The notes under the pieces were generated by a model, which was not told the origin of the DNA, did no database searches, and worked only from the letters and a program-made list of their open reading frames with translations. A stretch of DNA of 33,147 nucleotides from a virus. Position numbers and translations under genes: made by a program. The stretch is taken from positions 1 through 33,147 of the IMG/VR virus record IMGVR_UViG_3300043392_000043. One strand, written 5' to 3'. Below, piece after piece: positions 17,128 to 24,331 of the stretch. Position 1 is the first letter of the stretch. The number at the start of each line of letters is the position of its first letter.

Positions 17128-17135
17128 CAAATATA
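17128..17135 (-). promoter_or_regulatory. Leftward promoter -7 box (TATATTTG)
   Basis: On the minus strand bases 17135-17128 read TATATTTG, a perfect TAnnTTTG. The ATG of the HTH gene is 23 nt downstream. The box overlaps a small dyad TTTG-A-CAAA (17123-17131), a possible operator. No good -33 TTG is visible. Confidence 0.65.
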
Positions 17136-17160
17136 TAACAAAAGTTTTATTAAAAAAATT

Positions 17161-17190
17161 TTTTGTTTCTTTTTTTTAAATATATCTTTG
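17161..17190 (+). promoter_or_regulatory. Rightward early promoter (TTTTG, 17-nt spacer, TATCTTTG)
   Basis: TATCTTTG at 17183-17190 is a perfect Bacteroidota -7 element and TTTTG at 17161-17165 fits the -33 element with a 17-nt spacer. The predicted start is near 17195, 17 nt before the first ATG at 17212. Back-to-back with the leftward promoter, it should drive the early operon. Confidence 0.75.
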
Positions 17191-17211
17191 TCGAATCAAA
17201 ATTTAAAATAT

Positions 17212-17442
17212 ATGGAAACAGAAAAAAAGTATTACAACCCTGTAGAAATAAGCTACATTTTGGGAACCTACCCAAGAGAAATTAGGAATAGGATAGAACA
17301 ATTAGAATTATTCCCAGATGCTATTATAGGAAAAGCAAAATGTTATGGTAAAGATAAAGTCAATATGATAATGGCTTTTAAAAAATACGTGAAAAAAGAT
17401 GAATTTTTAATATTTGAATCAAAAATGAATTATGAAAATTAG
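17212..17442 (+). CDS. Small early protein, unknown
   Basis: A 76-residue protein. I chose ATG 17212 because the upstream TTG at 17188 is part of the promoter box. The sequence (ISYILGTYPREIRNRIEQL, then KYVKKDEFLIF) looks helical and could be a small DNA-binding domain, but I recognise no family. First gene of the early rightward operon, overlapping the next by 11 nt. Confidence 0.65.
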   Translation: METEKKYYNPVEISYILGTYPREIRNRIEQLELFPDAIIGKAKCYGKDKVNMIMAFKKYVKKDEFLIFESKMNYEN

Positions 17443-17824
17443 CCAACTACCTAAAGATGTAAGATTCAACGCAGAAACTTACAGACAAAACGCAAACCAA
17501 ACTATTTATGAAATTACTAGCGACGAATTAACTGACGCATTTAATTGGAATACTACCAAAGAAGGATATTATTATTGGAAAAAAATGTTCGATGCTCCTG
17601 CTTCAGAAAAGCCTGAGCAATATCAAATTGGAATAGATACTTTTGAACGTTCGGAAGCGAATATGACGAAAGAAGAAATTTTGGCTTGTTGCCGTTTCAA
17701 TATCGACAAATATAACTGGAGAAAAAAAGACCAAGATCTGAGTGACTTTAAAAAAATTATTGACTATGCAAATTTTGCAATTAAACAAATCGAAAAAAAT
17801 GACACACGAGCAACGAATAATTAA
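17432..17824 (+). CDS. Early protein of unknown function
   Basis: A 130-residue, mainly helical, charged protein. It contains an aromatic patch (EGYYYWKKMF, about 46-55) and two Cys close together (about 87-88). No known motif. It overlaps both neighbours (11 nt at the start, 26 nt with the small ORF at its end), as in a tight operon. Confidence 0.7.
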   Translation: MKISQLPKDVRFNAETYRQNANQTIYEITSDELTDAFNWNTTKEGYYYWKKMFDAPASEKPEQYQIGIDTFERSEANMTKEEILACCRFNIDKYNWRKKDQDLSDFKKIIDYANFAIKQIEKNDTRATNN

Positions 17825-17918
17825 GGTATTGAAATTTTATTATAAAAGAGGAATTAATTCAGAAAGAGTAAATAATTTATACAGAAAAATTATAAAAAAT
17901 GGAAAAGTCAGAAAGTAA
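17799..17918 (+). CDS. 39-residue basic small protein
   Basis: A short frame with ATG 17799 inside the end of the previous gene and TAA at 17916-17918 inside the start of the next, filling a gap that would otherwise be empty. The product is strongly basic (many Lys and Arg: RIIKVLKFYYKRG) and probably one or two helices. The overlaps on both sides and gapless coverage support it; length alone would not. Confidence 0.5.
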   Translation: MTHEQRIIKVLKFYYKRGINSERVNNLYRKIIKNGKVRK

Positions 17919-18255
17919 TTTATTGGTATTATTAGAATCGGTTGTTTTACTTCAATTATTATTAGAGAATCTAGAAGAACTGCAAGGAACTCATTACAAT
18001 AAACAGCGATTAAAACAGCAAATGAATTCTCTAATTAAAGAGATTGCGCCATTGGCCGAAAGAGATTATAATATTGTCTTTGGAAATGGGCAAGAAGAAA
18101 CACTTCAGATTTTAAATGAGTATTCTAAATTGATAAAATTTATTTCGCTTCAGAAACTACCTTCGAAAGTAGCACTTTCACAAATAGTTGAGGCTTGGAA
18201 TAAAGACAATAAGACTATCGAAGCTACAGTTCACAGAATCATAAAAAAGAAATAA
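17899..18255 (+). CDS. Helical early protein of unknown function
   Basis: A 118-residue protein with a Leu-rich N-terminal helix (about 7-28), a middle NGQEETLQILNEY helix, and a C-terminal part (about 88-115) resembling a small helix-turn-helix. No family recognised. Followed by two tandem repeats that start at its stop codon. Confidence 0.65.
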   Translation: MEKSESNLLVLLESVVLLQLLLENLEELQGTHYNKQRLKQQMNSLIKEIAPLAERDYNIVFGNGQEETLQILNEYSKLIKFISLQKLPSKVALSQIVEAWNKDNKTIEATVHRIIKKK

Positions 18256-18307
18256 TAAGGCTATAACCTTAAAAATATCAATTAAAATAAGGCTGTAACC
18301 TTAAAAA
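18254..18307 (+). repeat. Two tandem 22-nt repeats with AAGG...CCTT dyads, 32-bp period
   Basis: Copies at 18254-18275 and 18286-18307 differ at one base inside the common core AAGGCTRTAACCTT, followed by an A-run. Each core is an imperfect inverted repeat (AAGG with CCTT). The start points are exactly 32 bp apart, about three DNA turns. They fill the gap between two early genes and end 6 nt before the next ATG. They could be operators for a dimeric protein or RNA hairpins near the ribosome start site. Confidence 0.7.
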
Positions 18308-18313
18308 AATATT

Positions 18314-18610
18314 ATGACAAATTCAGAAATAAGCGAAAAATTTAGAAAAGCTGGTATAAAAAATCATAGGCTTTTGAATAAACCAAGGCCAAAATGGACT
18401 AATGAGGATTTCAAAGAAATGAGTATTTTAATAGATGGAAAAAGATTTCAGAAATATACCTATATTAAAAAAGAAAAAAAATCTATAATAAGAAAAATTG
18501 ACTTTGAAAAATATGATTCAGTAAAACATGCTGCATATTCTAATAACATGAAGCCTTCTCAAATGTACTATTTATTGAGAAAAGGAATTGATTTTAAATT
18601 TTCAGAATAA
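18314..18610 (+). CDS. Small putative DNA-binding protein
   Basis: A 98-residue basic protein. Residues 68-95 (YDSVKHAAYSNNMKPSQMYY and following) resemble the NUMOD1-type helix-turn-helix found at the ends of homing endonucleases, but no nuclease domain is present. The stop overlaps the helicase start (TAATG). The two repeats just upstream are candidate targets. Confidence 0.6.
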   Translation: MTNSEISEKFRKAGIKNHRLLNKPRPKWTNEDFKEMSILIDGKRFQKYTYIKKEKKSIIRKIDFEKYDSVKHAAYSNNMKPSQMYYLLRKGIDFKFSE

Positions 18611-20247
18611 TGATTTTAAGATACTACCAGACCGAAATGATTCAATCTTTATTCGTTAATTTGAATGAATTTAATTCGGTTCTTTGTCAGTCTGCTACTG
18701 GATCTGGTAAAACAGTGATAATGTCTGAATTTATTCGTCAGTGGATTTCTTTAAATCCTAATAAAAAGGTGCTAGTATCGGTTCATCGTGATGAATTAGT
18801 AAATCAAACGTCACAAACTCTTGCTAAATTTGGTATTCTGAATGAGAAAATTACAGCTAAATCTAAAAATGATTTCAAAACAGATGTCTATGTAGGAATG
18901 ACACAAACTATATGGAGCCGAAAAACGTCTTTAGATATTGGGCTAATGGTAATTGATGAGGCTCACGAGCAAATACATTTAAAAACATTCGATTTATTTT
19001 CTGATTGTAAGCGTGTAGGATTTACGGCAACACCAATTATAAATAAAAGAGTAACTTATTATAAATGTAATTACTGCGGTGCTAAATATGACACTAGAGA
19101 AATATGCTGCTACAATGAGCATGTAGATAAATGGGGTGCTCCAGTAACTATGAGCCAAACTTATGATAACATTATCACTGGGATTCCTATAAAAAAACTA
19201 ATTGAAGAAGGTAGCCTTGTAGATGAGGTGATTTTCTCATACGATTATTATTCTGAACTAAAAGCTAAAGGCGATGACGATTTCGACGAAAACGAAATTG
19301 CTGAGGAATCAGTAAAGCACGATGATAATGTTTTACAGGAATACGAAGAAAAGGCAAAAGGAAAAAAGACAATGATTTTCACTGCTTCTACAAAACAGAA
19401 TCTTTCTCTAGTTAATACCTTTAAGGATTATCAGATTAAATCATATGACTCTGTAAACAACGATTCTAGCGAACGCATAAAAGTAGTCGAATGGTTTAAA
19501 AATACAGACGGCGCAATATTAGTTTCCACTGGTACATTTACAACTGGGTTTGACGTAAAAGAAGTGGAGTGTATAATTATAAACCGCCCGACGAAATCTC
19601 TATCTTTATGGCATCAAATAGTTGGTCGTGGTGCTAGAACTTCGGATTTAATTTTTAAGGATAATTTCATAGTCATAGATCTGGGTGGAAATGTTTCACG
19701 ATTAGGTAAATGGTCAGACGAAATAGATTGGCGAGAAATATTTTTTAATGGATTAATTCCAGAAAAAAAGAAAAAAGAACTTTTAATTCAATGCGAAAAA
19801 TGCGGATATAATTGGATTGGACAGAACTCGGATAATTGCCCAGACTGCGGACATAAGAATCAACCGCAGATTAGAATACCGATTGGTGGAATAGGTGAGG
19901 AGCAAGAGAATGAAAGAGTTCAGATGACGACGACCGCATTAAACACGATTCCTATGCCTAATGGAAGGAAAATTGCTGAATTCGTAAAGAGAACTACAAA
20001 TTCAAAAAACGATTACTTTAAAATAATAATCGAAAAGTACATCGATTTATGGAAATTGAATCGTGTCCCAGTTACTATTTACGAAAGCCGAATTAAAAAT
20101 GGAACTCTAGAGCCTAAAATTATGGAATATTTAAAAAAGAACTATGGATATGTGAACATGTTAGGTGAAGGAGTTCCAAGAACTTACAAATATTTGCTAG
20201 AAAAGATAAAGGAAAAGCTGAAAGCGTGTTTTATCCAAAATCACTAA
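18610..20247 (+). CDS. SF2 DEAD/DEAH-type helicase with zinc fingers
   Basis: A 545-residue ATP-dependent helicase. Walker A SATGSGKT at 28-35, motif Ia near VSVHRDELV (57-64), DEAH at 116-119, TATP (139-142), then a Cys cluster inserted between the lobes (C153, C156, C166, C167), and the C-terminal helicase lobe with GTFTTGFDV and HQIVGRGAR (motifs V and VI). A second Cys4 finger (CEKCG, CPDCG) lies at about 394-416. Overall like the phage helicases of the RecQ/UvsW/RapA-like SF2 group that act in replication or recombination. It starts in TAATG overlap with the previous gene. The last 30 residues are basic. Confidence 0.93.
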   Translation: MILRYYQTEMIQSLFVNLNEFNSVLCQSATGSGKTVIMSEFIRQWISLNPNKKVLVSVHRDELVNQTSQTLAKFGILNEKITAKSKNDFKTDVYVGMTQTIWSRKTSLDIGLMVIDEAHEQIHLKTFDLFSDCKRVGFTATPIINKRVTYYKCNYCGAKYDTREICCYNEHVDKWGAPVTMSQTYDNIITGIPIKKLIEEGSLVDEVIFSYDYYSELKAKGDDDFDENEIAEESVKHDDNVLQEYEEKAKGKKTMIFTASTKQNLSLVNTFKDYQIKSYDSVNNDSSERIKVVEWFKNTDGAILVSTGTFTTGFDVKEVECIIINRPTKSLSLWHQIVGRGARTSDLIFKDNFIVIDLGGNVSRLGKWSDEIDWREIFFNGLIPEKKKKELLIQCEKCGYNWIGQNSDNCPDCGHKNQPQIRIPIGGIGEEQENERVQMTTTALNTIPMPNGRKIAEFVKRTTNSKNDYFKIIIEKYIDLWKLNRVPVTIYESRIKNGTLEPKIMEYLKKNYGYVNMLGEGVPRTYKYLLEKIKEKLKACFIQNH

Positions 20248-20486
20248 AAAAAGTTAAATGCTTGTAAATAAACGGTTTAAGTATTTTTCGTGTCGTATCG
20301 AATTAATAATTTGCAAAGTCTGTTGTGTAAAAAAAACGAAAAACAATAATTTTTTTTTTGAGTGCGGCATTTAAAAAAATACGACATACGTCATATAAAA
20401 AATAAAACACCTTATTTTATTAAGTTTTTTAAAAAAAGTGCGTGATTTATGTGAATAATCACAAAAACATTTAGTACATTTACACC
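20248..20486 (+). other. AT-rich intergenic region, possible small Cys-rich ORF and operator
   Basis: 239 bp without a confident gene. A 38-codon frame (20258-20374, ATG start) encodes a basic peptide with five Cys, including a CxxCC group, and could be a tiny zinc-binding protein or chance. The rest is A/T runs; an inverted repeat GTGATT (20442-20447) with AATCAC (20457-20462) lies 12 nt before the promoter box at 20475. Such AT-rich DNA between helicase and primase genes could also hold a replication origin; I see no iteron array. Confidence 0.45.
20475..20482 (+). promoter_or_regulatory. Promoter -7 box (TACATTTA), probably leaderless
   Basis: TACATTTA ends 4 nt before the ATG at 20487, the same spacing as at 3094 and 11892. 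The inverted repeat at 20442-20462 sits where a repressor or activator could act. It begins the AT-rich cassette of three genes. Confidence 0.5.
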
Positions 20487-20777
20487 ATGGAAAATAGAAT
20501 TAAACAAATTTTACGAAAAAAGACCTGTAATTTATTTGCAAATGATTGGTATGATAATACATCATTTGAGATAAATTCTTTAATTGGAAACAAAAAACAA
20601 TTAAAGTTTGAACCTAACATTCGATATTGCTTGACAAAAGCATATTTAGAGAATGGAGACAATAGCATCTCAAAGAAGATGTTTACAATTCAAATACAAA
20701 AATATGCTATTAAAAATGGCTATAAATTTGAATTTAATAGAACACATGACTCAAGAGGATTTATTTTAAAAAATTAA
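20487..20777 (+). CDS. Unknown protein of the AT-rich cassette
   Basis: A 96-residue basic protein. The C-terminal half (SKKMFTIQIQKYAIKNGYKF, about 63-82, then HDSRGFIL) resembles the small winged-helix domain often found at the C-terminus of primase-helicases, which suggests nucleic-acid binding; this is a weak pattern match. It precedes the TS-like gene by 5 nt. The DNA is more AT-rich than the neighbouring helicase and primase genes. Confidence 0.6.
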   Translation: MENRIKQILRKKTCNLFANDWYDNTSFEINSLIGNKKQLKFEPNIRYCLTKAYLENGDNSISKKMFTIQIQKYAIKNGYKFEFNRTHDSRGFILKN

Positions 20778-20782
20778 AGAAA

Positions 20783-21421
20783 ATGGAATTAAACAAATAT
20801 TACAAATTACTAAATAAAATTGTAATTAAAGGAAAATTACAATCAGCTAAAAAAGCTAATAGCTATGGATTAATTAATCAAAAGTTAAGTTTTAATAAAA
20901 AACAATTAGAACATTTATTTAGTGTTCACCCAATTGCAAAAACAAAGCTACAAGATGAGTTAAAATTATATTTTGATGGTATTACTAATGTAAATGAATA
21001 TAATAAGAAGGGAATAACATGGTGGGATTATTGTAAACCTGAATTAATTAATTCTTATCCTACTTATTTTAAAGATCTACCTAAATTGATAAATAAAATT
21101 AATACATTAAAACCTTCAAAAAATTATGTTTTATTTATTGGTAACACATTAGCTGAAACAAATCAATTACCATGTTTAAGTTTGATGCAATTTCAAATTG
21201 TAAATAATAAAATAAATATTACTGTTTATCAAAGATCAGCAGATTGTAATTTAGGATTACCATCTGATCTTTATCAAATATATGTCATTAGTTCATTTAT
21301 TAATTTGCCATTAAATAACATTACTTTTTTTATTGGAAATGCCCATATATATGAAAATAATATTGAACAAACAAAAAATTTATTAATTGGTAAACCATTT
21401 AAGTTTAATTTGAATGTCTAA
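20783..21421 (+). CDS. Divergent thymidylate-synthase-family protein, possibly dCMP-specific
   Basis: A 212-residue protein, shorter than usual TS (about 264). It keeps, in order and close to TS spacing, Glu59, the Trp-Asp of ITWWDY (80-82), the nucleophile Cys131 in LPC, the YQRSAD block with Arg151, Ser152 and Asp154 (20 residues after the Cys, as in TS), GLP, and His188/Tyr190. At the base-recognition site TS has Asn (E. coli N177); here it is Asp162, as in phage dCMP hydroxymethylases. The N-terminal phosphate-binding Arg, the GPVYGxQWR loop and the SRR pair are missing. It could make methyl- or hydroxymethyl-dCMP, use another substrate, or be a degenerate copy. It lies in an AT-rich cassette probably gained by transfer. 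Confidence 0.8.
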   Translation: MELNKYYKLLNKIVIKGKLQSAKKANSYGLINQKLSFNKKQLEHLFSVHPIAKTKLQDELKLYFDGITNVNEYNKKGITWWDYCKPELINSYPTYFKDLPKLINKINTLKPSKNYVLFIGNTLAETNQLPCLSLMQFQIVNNKINITVYQRSADCNLGLPSDLYQIYVISSFINLPLNNITFFIGNAHIYENNIEQTKNLLIGKPFKFNLNV

Positions 21422-21560
21422 AAAAAAATATATAAAACCAAAAACATTAGAGGAATTAGATATTGAAAGAAAAAGATTATTAGTATATCAAAATGATAAT
21501 AAAAGACTAAAAAAAATTTCTGAATATTTAGACTTTATTTATTGGGGTATTAAAAAATAA
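21414..21560 (+). CDS. 48-residue basic small protein
   Basis: ATG 21414 overlaps the end of the TS-like gene by 8 nt; stop at 21558-21560. The product is Lys-rich with a helical middle (TLEELDIERKRLLVYQ) and an aromatic end (YLDFIYWGIKK). No family known. The overlap suggests co-translation with the TS-like protein. Its 3' end carries the -33 region of the next promoter. Confidence 0.6.
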   Translation: MSKKKYIKPKTLEELDIERKRLLVYQNDNKRLKKISEYLDFIYWGIKK

Positions 21561-21572
21561 TTTATATATTTG
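21542..21572 (+). promoter_or_regulatory. Promoter (TTG, 20-nt spacer, TATATTTG) for leader RNA and primase
   Basis: TATATTTG at 21565-21572 is a perfect Bacteroidota -7 element, and TTG at 21542-21544 is a -33 element with a 20-nt spacer. Transcription should begin near 21577-21580, right at the foot of the first hairpin of the structured leader. Confidence 0.75.
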
Positions 21573-21579
21573 TAAAAAT

Positions 21580-21660
21580 TATTGGAGTGGTAGCCAATAT
21601 TTAAAAAATTAAAAGCCTCTGACATAGTACCACCTACCACTGGACTATCTCGGGGGCTTT
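21580..21660 (+). ncRNA. Kissing-loop structured leader RNA before the primase gene
   Basis: Two hairpins. H1: ATTGG (21581-21585) with CCAAT (21594-21598) and an 8-nt loop AGTGGTAG (21586-21593). H2: a long stem, AAAGCCTCTGA (21612-21622) with TCGGGGGCTTT (21650-21660, two G-U pairs), extended by ATAGT/ACTAT and CC/GG with a one-nt bulge, and a 10-nt loop (21632-21641). The loop of H2 contains CTACCACT (21634-21641), a perfect complement of the whole H1 loop. This is a kissing-loop or pseudoknot fold. It begins at the predicted transcription start and ends 14 nt before the primase ATG. There is no T-run after H2, so it is not a simple terminator. Cis-acting control of primase, a small RNA, or an origin element are all possible. 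Confidence 0.75.
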
Positions 21661-21674
21661 ACTTATAAAAAAAT

Positions 21675-24023
21675 ATGACAGTATCAATTTTTAAATCAGT
21701 AAAAGACCCAAACAATCCTTTTCATAAATCAATAGATTATGTTTTAAATAGGATTAAAAATGGAAATTCTAAAGATTTTATCGAACAACTCAGATCTATG
21801 AGCGATGAGGATTATAACAAAAATAAATCTCTACTTCCAGGAACTTGTTTTAATGGTAAATTCAAAACTCGTTCGGCTTCGGGATTAATTCAGCACTCTG
21901 GATTTATTACTCTAGATTTCGACAAATTAAATTCTATTGAAGAAGCTATCGAGTTGAGAGATTCAATCAGCTCCGATGAGTTCGTTTACGCAGCTTGGAT
22001 TTCTCCAAGTGGAAAAGGCATAAAGGTTCTAGTTAAAATACCAGCAGTGCCCGCAAATCATCGAGCATATTTTGAGGCTTTAGAAAAGCATTTTAATCAT
22101 CATAGTTGGGACAAGTCTGGATCTGATGTTTCTCGTTTCTGCTTCGAATCTTACGACCCCGATATGTATGTAAATCCAGATTCATCCGTATGGATTGAAA
22201 TGGAAGAGCCTAACATCGAAAACGTCGGAACAACAGAACCGATAGTGAGAATGACTTCAGACAATCAAATTATCGAAAAGTTACTAGTTTGGTGGGAAAA
22301 GAAATATGGCATGACTATCGGAAAAAAGAACACGAATCTCTATATTTTAGCCTCTGCATTTTATGATTTCGGAATCTCGAAAGATGACGCACTTCACGAA
22401 TGCTTGAAGTTCGATTCTGGTGGGAAGGATAAAGAGATTTCGTCAATAGTCAAATCATCTTACAAAAAAAATACACCTCCAGGAACTAAACATTTTGAGG
22501 ATAACGTAAAGAAAGAGAAAATCGAGAAATTAATTCGCTCAGGAAAAACGAAAAAAGAACTTGAAGAACAATTCGATGGAATTGATATTTCGTTACTGAA
22601 AGAGAATATCGACGTTGATGAGTTTTGGTATTATACTGACAAGGGAAAAATAATGCTTTCAACGCATAAGTTTAAATTCTGGCTAGAGCAAAACAATTTC
22701 TTTAAATACTATCCAAGCGAAAACTCAAACACGTTCACTTTTATTAAGAAGGAGCAGAATATGATTGAGGAAACAAGCGACAAGCTGATTAAAGATTACG
22801 TCTTGAGCAATATTCTAGAGCGTGAGAATATCGGATATGGCCCATATGATTTTATGGCTTCGAATACTGGATATTTTAAACAAGAGTTTCTTTCGATGCT
22901 ATCGACTACTGAAGTAAAAATAAAAGAGGACACTGCTTCTGACTGCTTCCTTTACTATAAAAACTGCGTTGTAAATATCAAGAAGGATTCAGTAAAAACT
23001 ATTGACTACATCGACGTTGATGGATTAGTTTGGAAAAAACAAATAATTGACAGAGAATTCAAAACCGCAGACCACCACGAGGCTGTATTTAGAAAGTTCA
23101 TTTGGTTAATTTCGGGCCAGGACGTACTAAAGTACAATTCTTTTAAATCAGTAATTGGGTACCTGCTTCATTCTTTTAAGACTTCGGCGAATAATAAAGC
23201 GATTGTTTTTAACGACGAAACTATTTCAGAGAATCCAAATGGTGGATCTGGTAAGGGATTATTTTGGAACGCTTTAAAAAATATGCGCAAGGTTTCTCGA
23301 ATCGACGGAAAACAATTTAAACCAGATTCAGATTTCGCATATCAGATAGCTACACCCGATACTCAACTGCTAGTTTTCGATGACGTGAAAAAGAATTTTA
23401 AATTTGAGGATTTATTCTCATTAATTACGGAAGGAATAATAATAACGTATAAAGGGCAGACACCAATTACGTTACCAGTAGAGAAATCTCCAAAGATTCT
23501 AATCACTACAAATTATACTCTCGGAGGTGTAGGTGGTTCTTTCGAGAGAAGAAAATTTGAGATAGAAATGAGCTCATATTTTAGTTATAAACATACACCG
23601 CTTGATGAGTTCGGGCATATGCTTTTCTCTGACTGGTCGGAATCCGAATGGCTAAAGTTCGACAACTTTATGATTAACTGCGTTCAGTACTATCTTAAAA
23701 ATGGATTGGTAAAACACGATTTTAATAATCTCGAAGTAAGAAAGTTCATCAAAGAAACGTCATTTGAATTTTACGAATGGAGCCAAGATTTGGAAAATAT
23801 GCCGATGAATATCAGACTTGATAAAGCGGAGCTGTTTACGAAATTCTGCAACGAATACCAAGACTACAAGAAATGGCTATCGCAAAAGAAATTCACTCAA
23901 TGGCTAGAAGGTTTTGGAAAATATTACAAAATCGAATTTAATCAAGGAAGGAATCACACGATGAGATTCATCGAATATGTTACAGAAGAAAAAACAGAAG
24001 TCGAATCAGATATACCATTTTAA
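21675..24023 (+). CDS. Primase-helicase (VirE-N/PriCT plus SF3 D5-like helicase)
   Basis: A 782-residue replication protein. About 1-180: VirE N-terminal (BT4734-like) primase-type domain, with GLIQHSGFITLDFD and the ISPSGKGIKVLVKI strand, then SGSDVSRFCFESYDPDMYVN. About 195-270: PriCT-like helical domain. About 300-460: linker region. About 500-660: superfamily 3 helicase with Walker A GGSGKG starting at 523, Walker B LLVFDDVKK near 566-574, and the sensor ILITTNY. The C-terminal 120 residues resemble a winged-helix end. The combination is usual for phage and mobile-element replication proteins in Bacteroidota. It is preceded by the kissing-loop leader and followed after 2 nt by a VRR-NUC nuclease. 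Confidence 0.93.
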   Translation: MTVSIFKSVKDPNNPFHKSIDYVLNRIKNGNSKDFIEQLRSMSDEDYNKNKSLLPGTCFNGKFKTRSASGLIQHSGFITLDFDKLNSIEEAIELRDSISSDEFVYAAWISPSGKGIKVLVKIPAVPANHRAYFEALEKHFNHHSWDKSGSDVSRFCFESYDPDMYVNPDSSVWIEMEEPNIENVGTTEPIVRMTSDNQIIEKLLVWWEKKYGMTIGKKNTNLYILASAFYDFGISKDDALHECLKFDSGGKDKEISSIVKSSYKKNTPPGTKHFEDNVKKEKIEKLIRSGKTKKELEEQFDGIDISLLKENIDVDEFWYYTDKGKIMLSTHKFKFWLEQNNFFKYYPSENSNTFTFIKKEQNMIEETSDKLIKDYVLSNILERENIGYGPYDFMASNTGYFKQEFLSMLSTTEVKIKEDTASDCFLYYKNCVVNIKKDSVKTIDYIDVDGLVWKKQIIDREFKTADHHEAVFRKFIWLISGQDVLKYNSFKSVIGYLLHSFKTSANNKAIVFNDETISENPNGGSGKGLFWNALKNMRKVSRIDGKQFKPDSDFAYQIATPDTQLLVFDDVKKNFKFEDLFSLITEGIIITYKGQTPITLPVEKSPKILITTNYTLGGVGGSFERRKFEIEMSSYFSYKHTPLDEFGHMLFSDWSESEWLKFDNFMINCVQYYLKNGLVKHDFNNLEVRKFIKETSFEFYEWSQDLENMPMNIRLDKAELFTKFCNEYQDYKKWLSQKKFTQWLEGFGKYYKIEFNQGRNHTMRFIEYVTEEKTEVESDIPF

Positions 24024-24025
24024 TT

Positions 24026-24331
24026 ATGACGGAACATCAACTACAAATCAGCTGTATATCTTTTTTCAGAAACAATATTACTAGAAAAGGATTAGGTATA
24101 ATTATACCAGTACCGAACGAGCTGGCACGTAAAAGAAAAGACGTTCCTGTTTGTTTAGGTTGTTCCGATACGATTCTAGTTTTTAAAGGCAGAATCATAT
24201 TTTGCGAATTTAAAGTTGGTAAAAATAATCAGCAAGAAATTCAAGTCGCTTTTCAAGAAGCAGTCCAAGAACTCGGATATGAATATCACGTAATCAAAAC
24301 AATACAAGACTTTGAAAACTTACTTCGCTAA
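24026..24331 (+). CDS. VRR-NUC nuclease
   Basis: A 101-residue PD-(D/E)XK nuclease of the VRR-NUC family, stand-alone viral type. It shows the N-terminal QLQISCISFFR helix, the GLGIIIPVPNE segment, the Asp of SDTILVF, and the catalytic CEFKVGKNNQQ block (ExK) with Gln-rich helix behind. These proteins probably act as structure-specific nucleases in replication or recombination. Two nt after the primase-helicase. Confidence 0.93.
   Translation: MTEHQLQISCISFFRNNITRKGLGIIIPVPNELARKRKDVPVCLGCSDTILVFKGRIIFCEFKVGKNNQQEIQVAFQEAVQELGYEYHVIKTIQDFENLLR

Noticed and set aside
21612-21660. Long hairpin before the primase gene as an intrinsic terminator
   Set aside because: No T-run follows the stem (it continues ACTTATAAA), it stands behind a promoter, and its loop pairs with the upstream hairpin loop.
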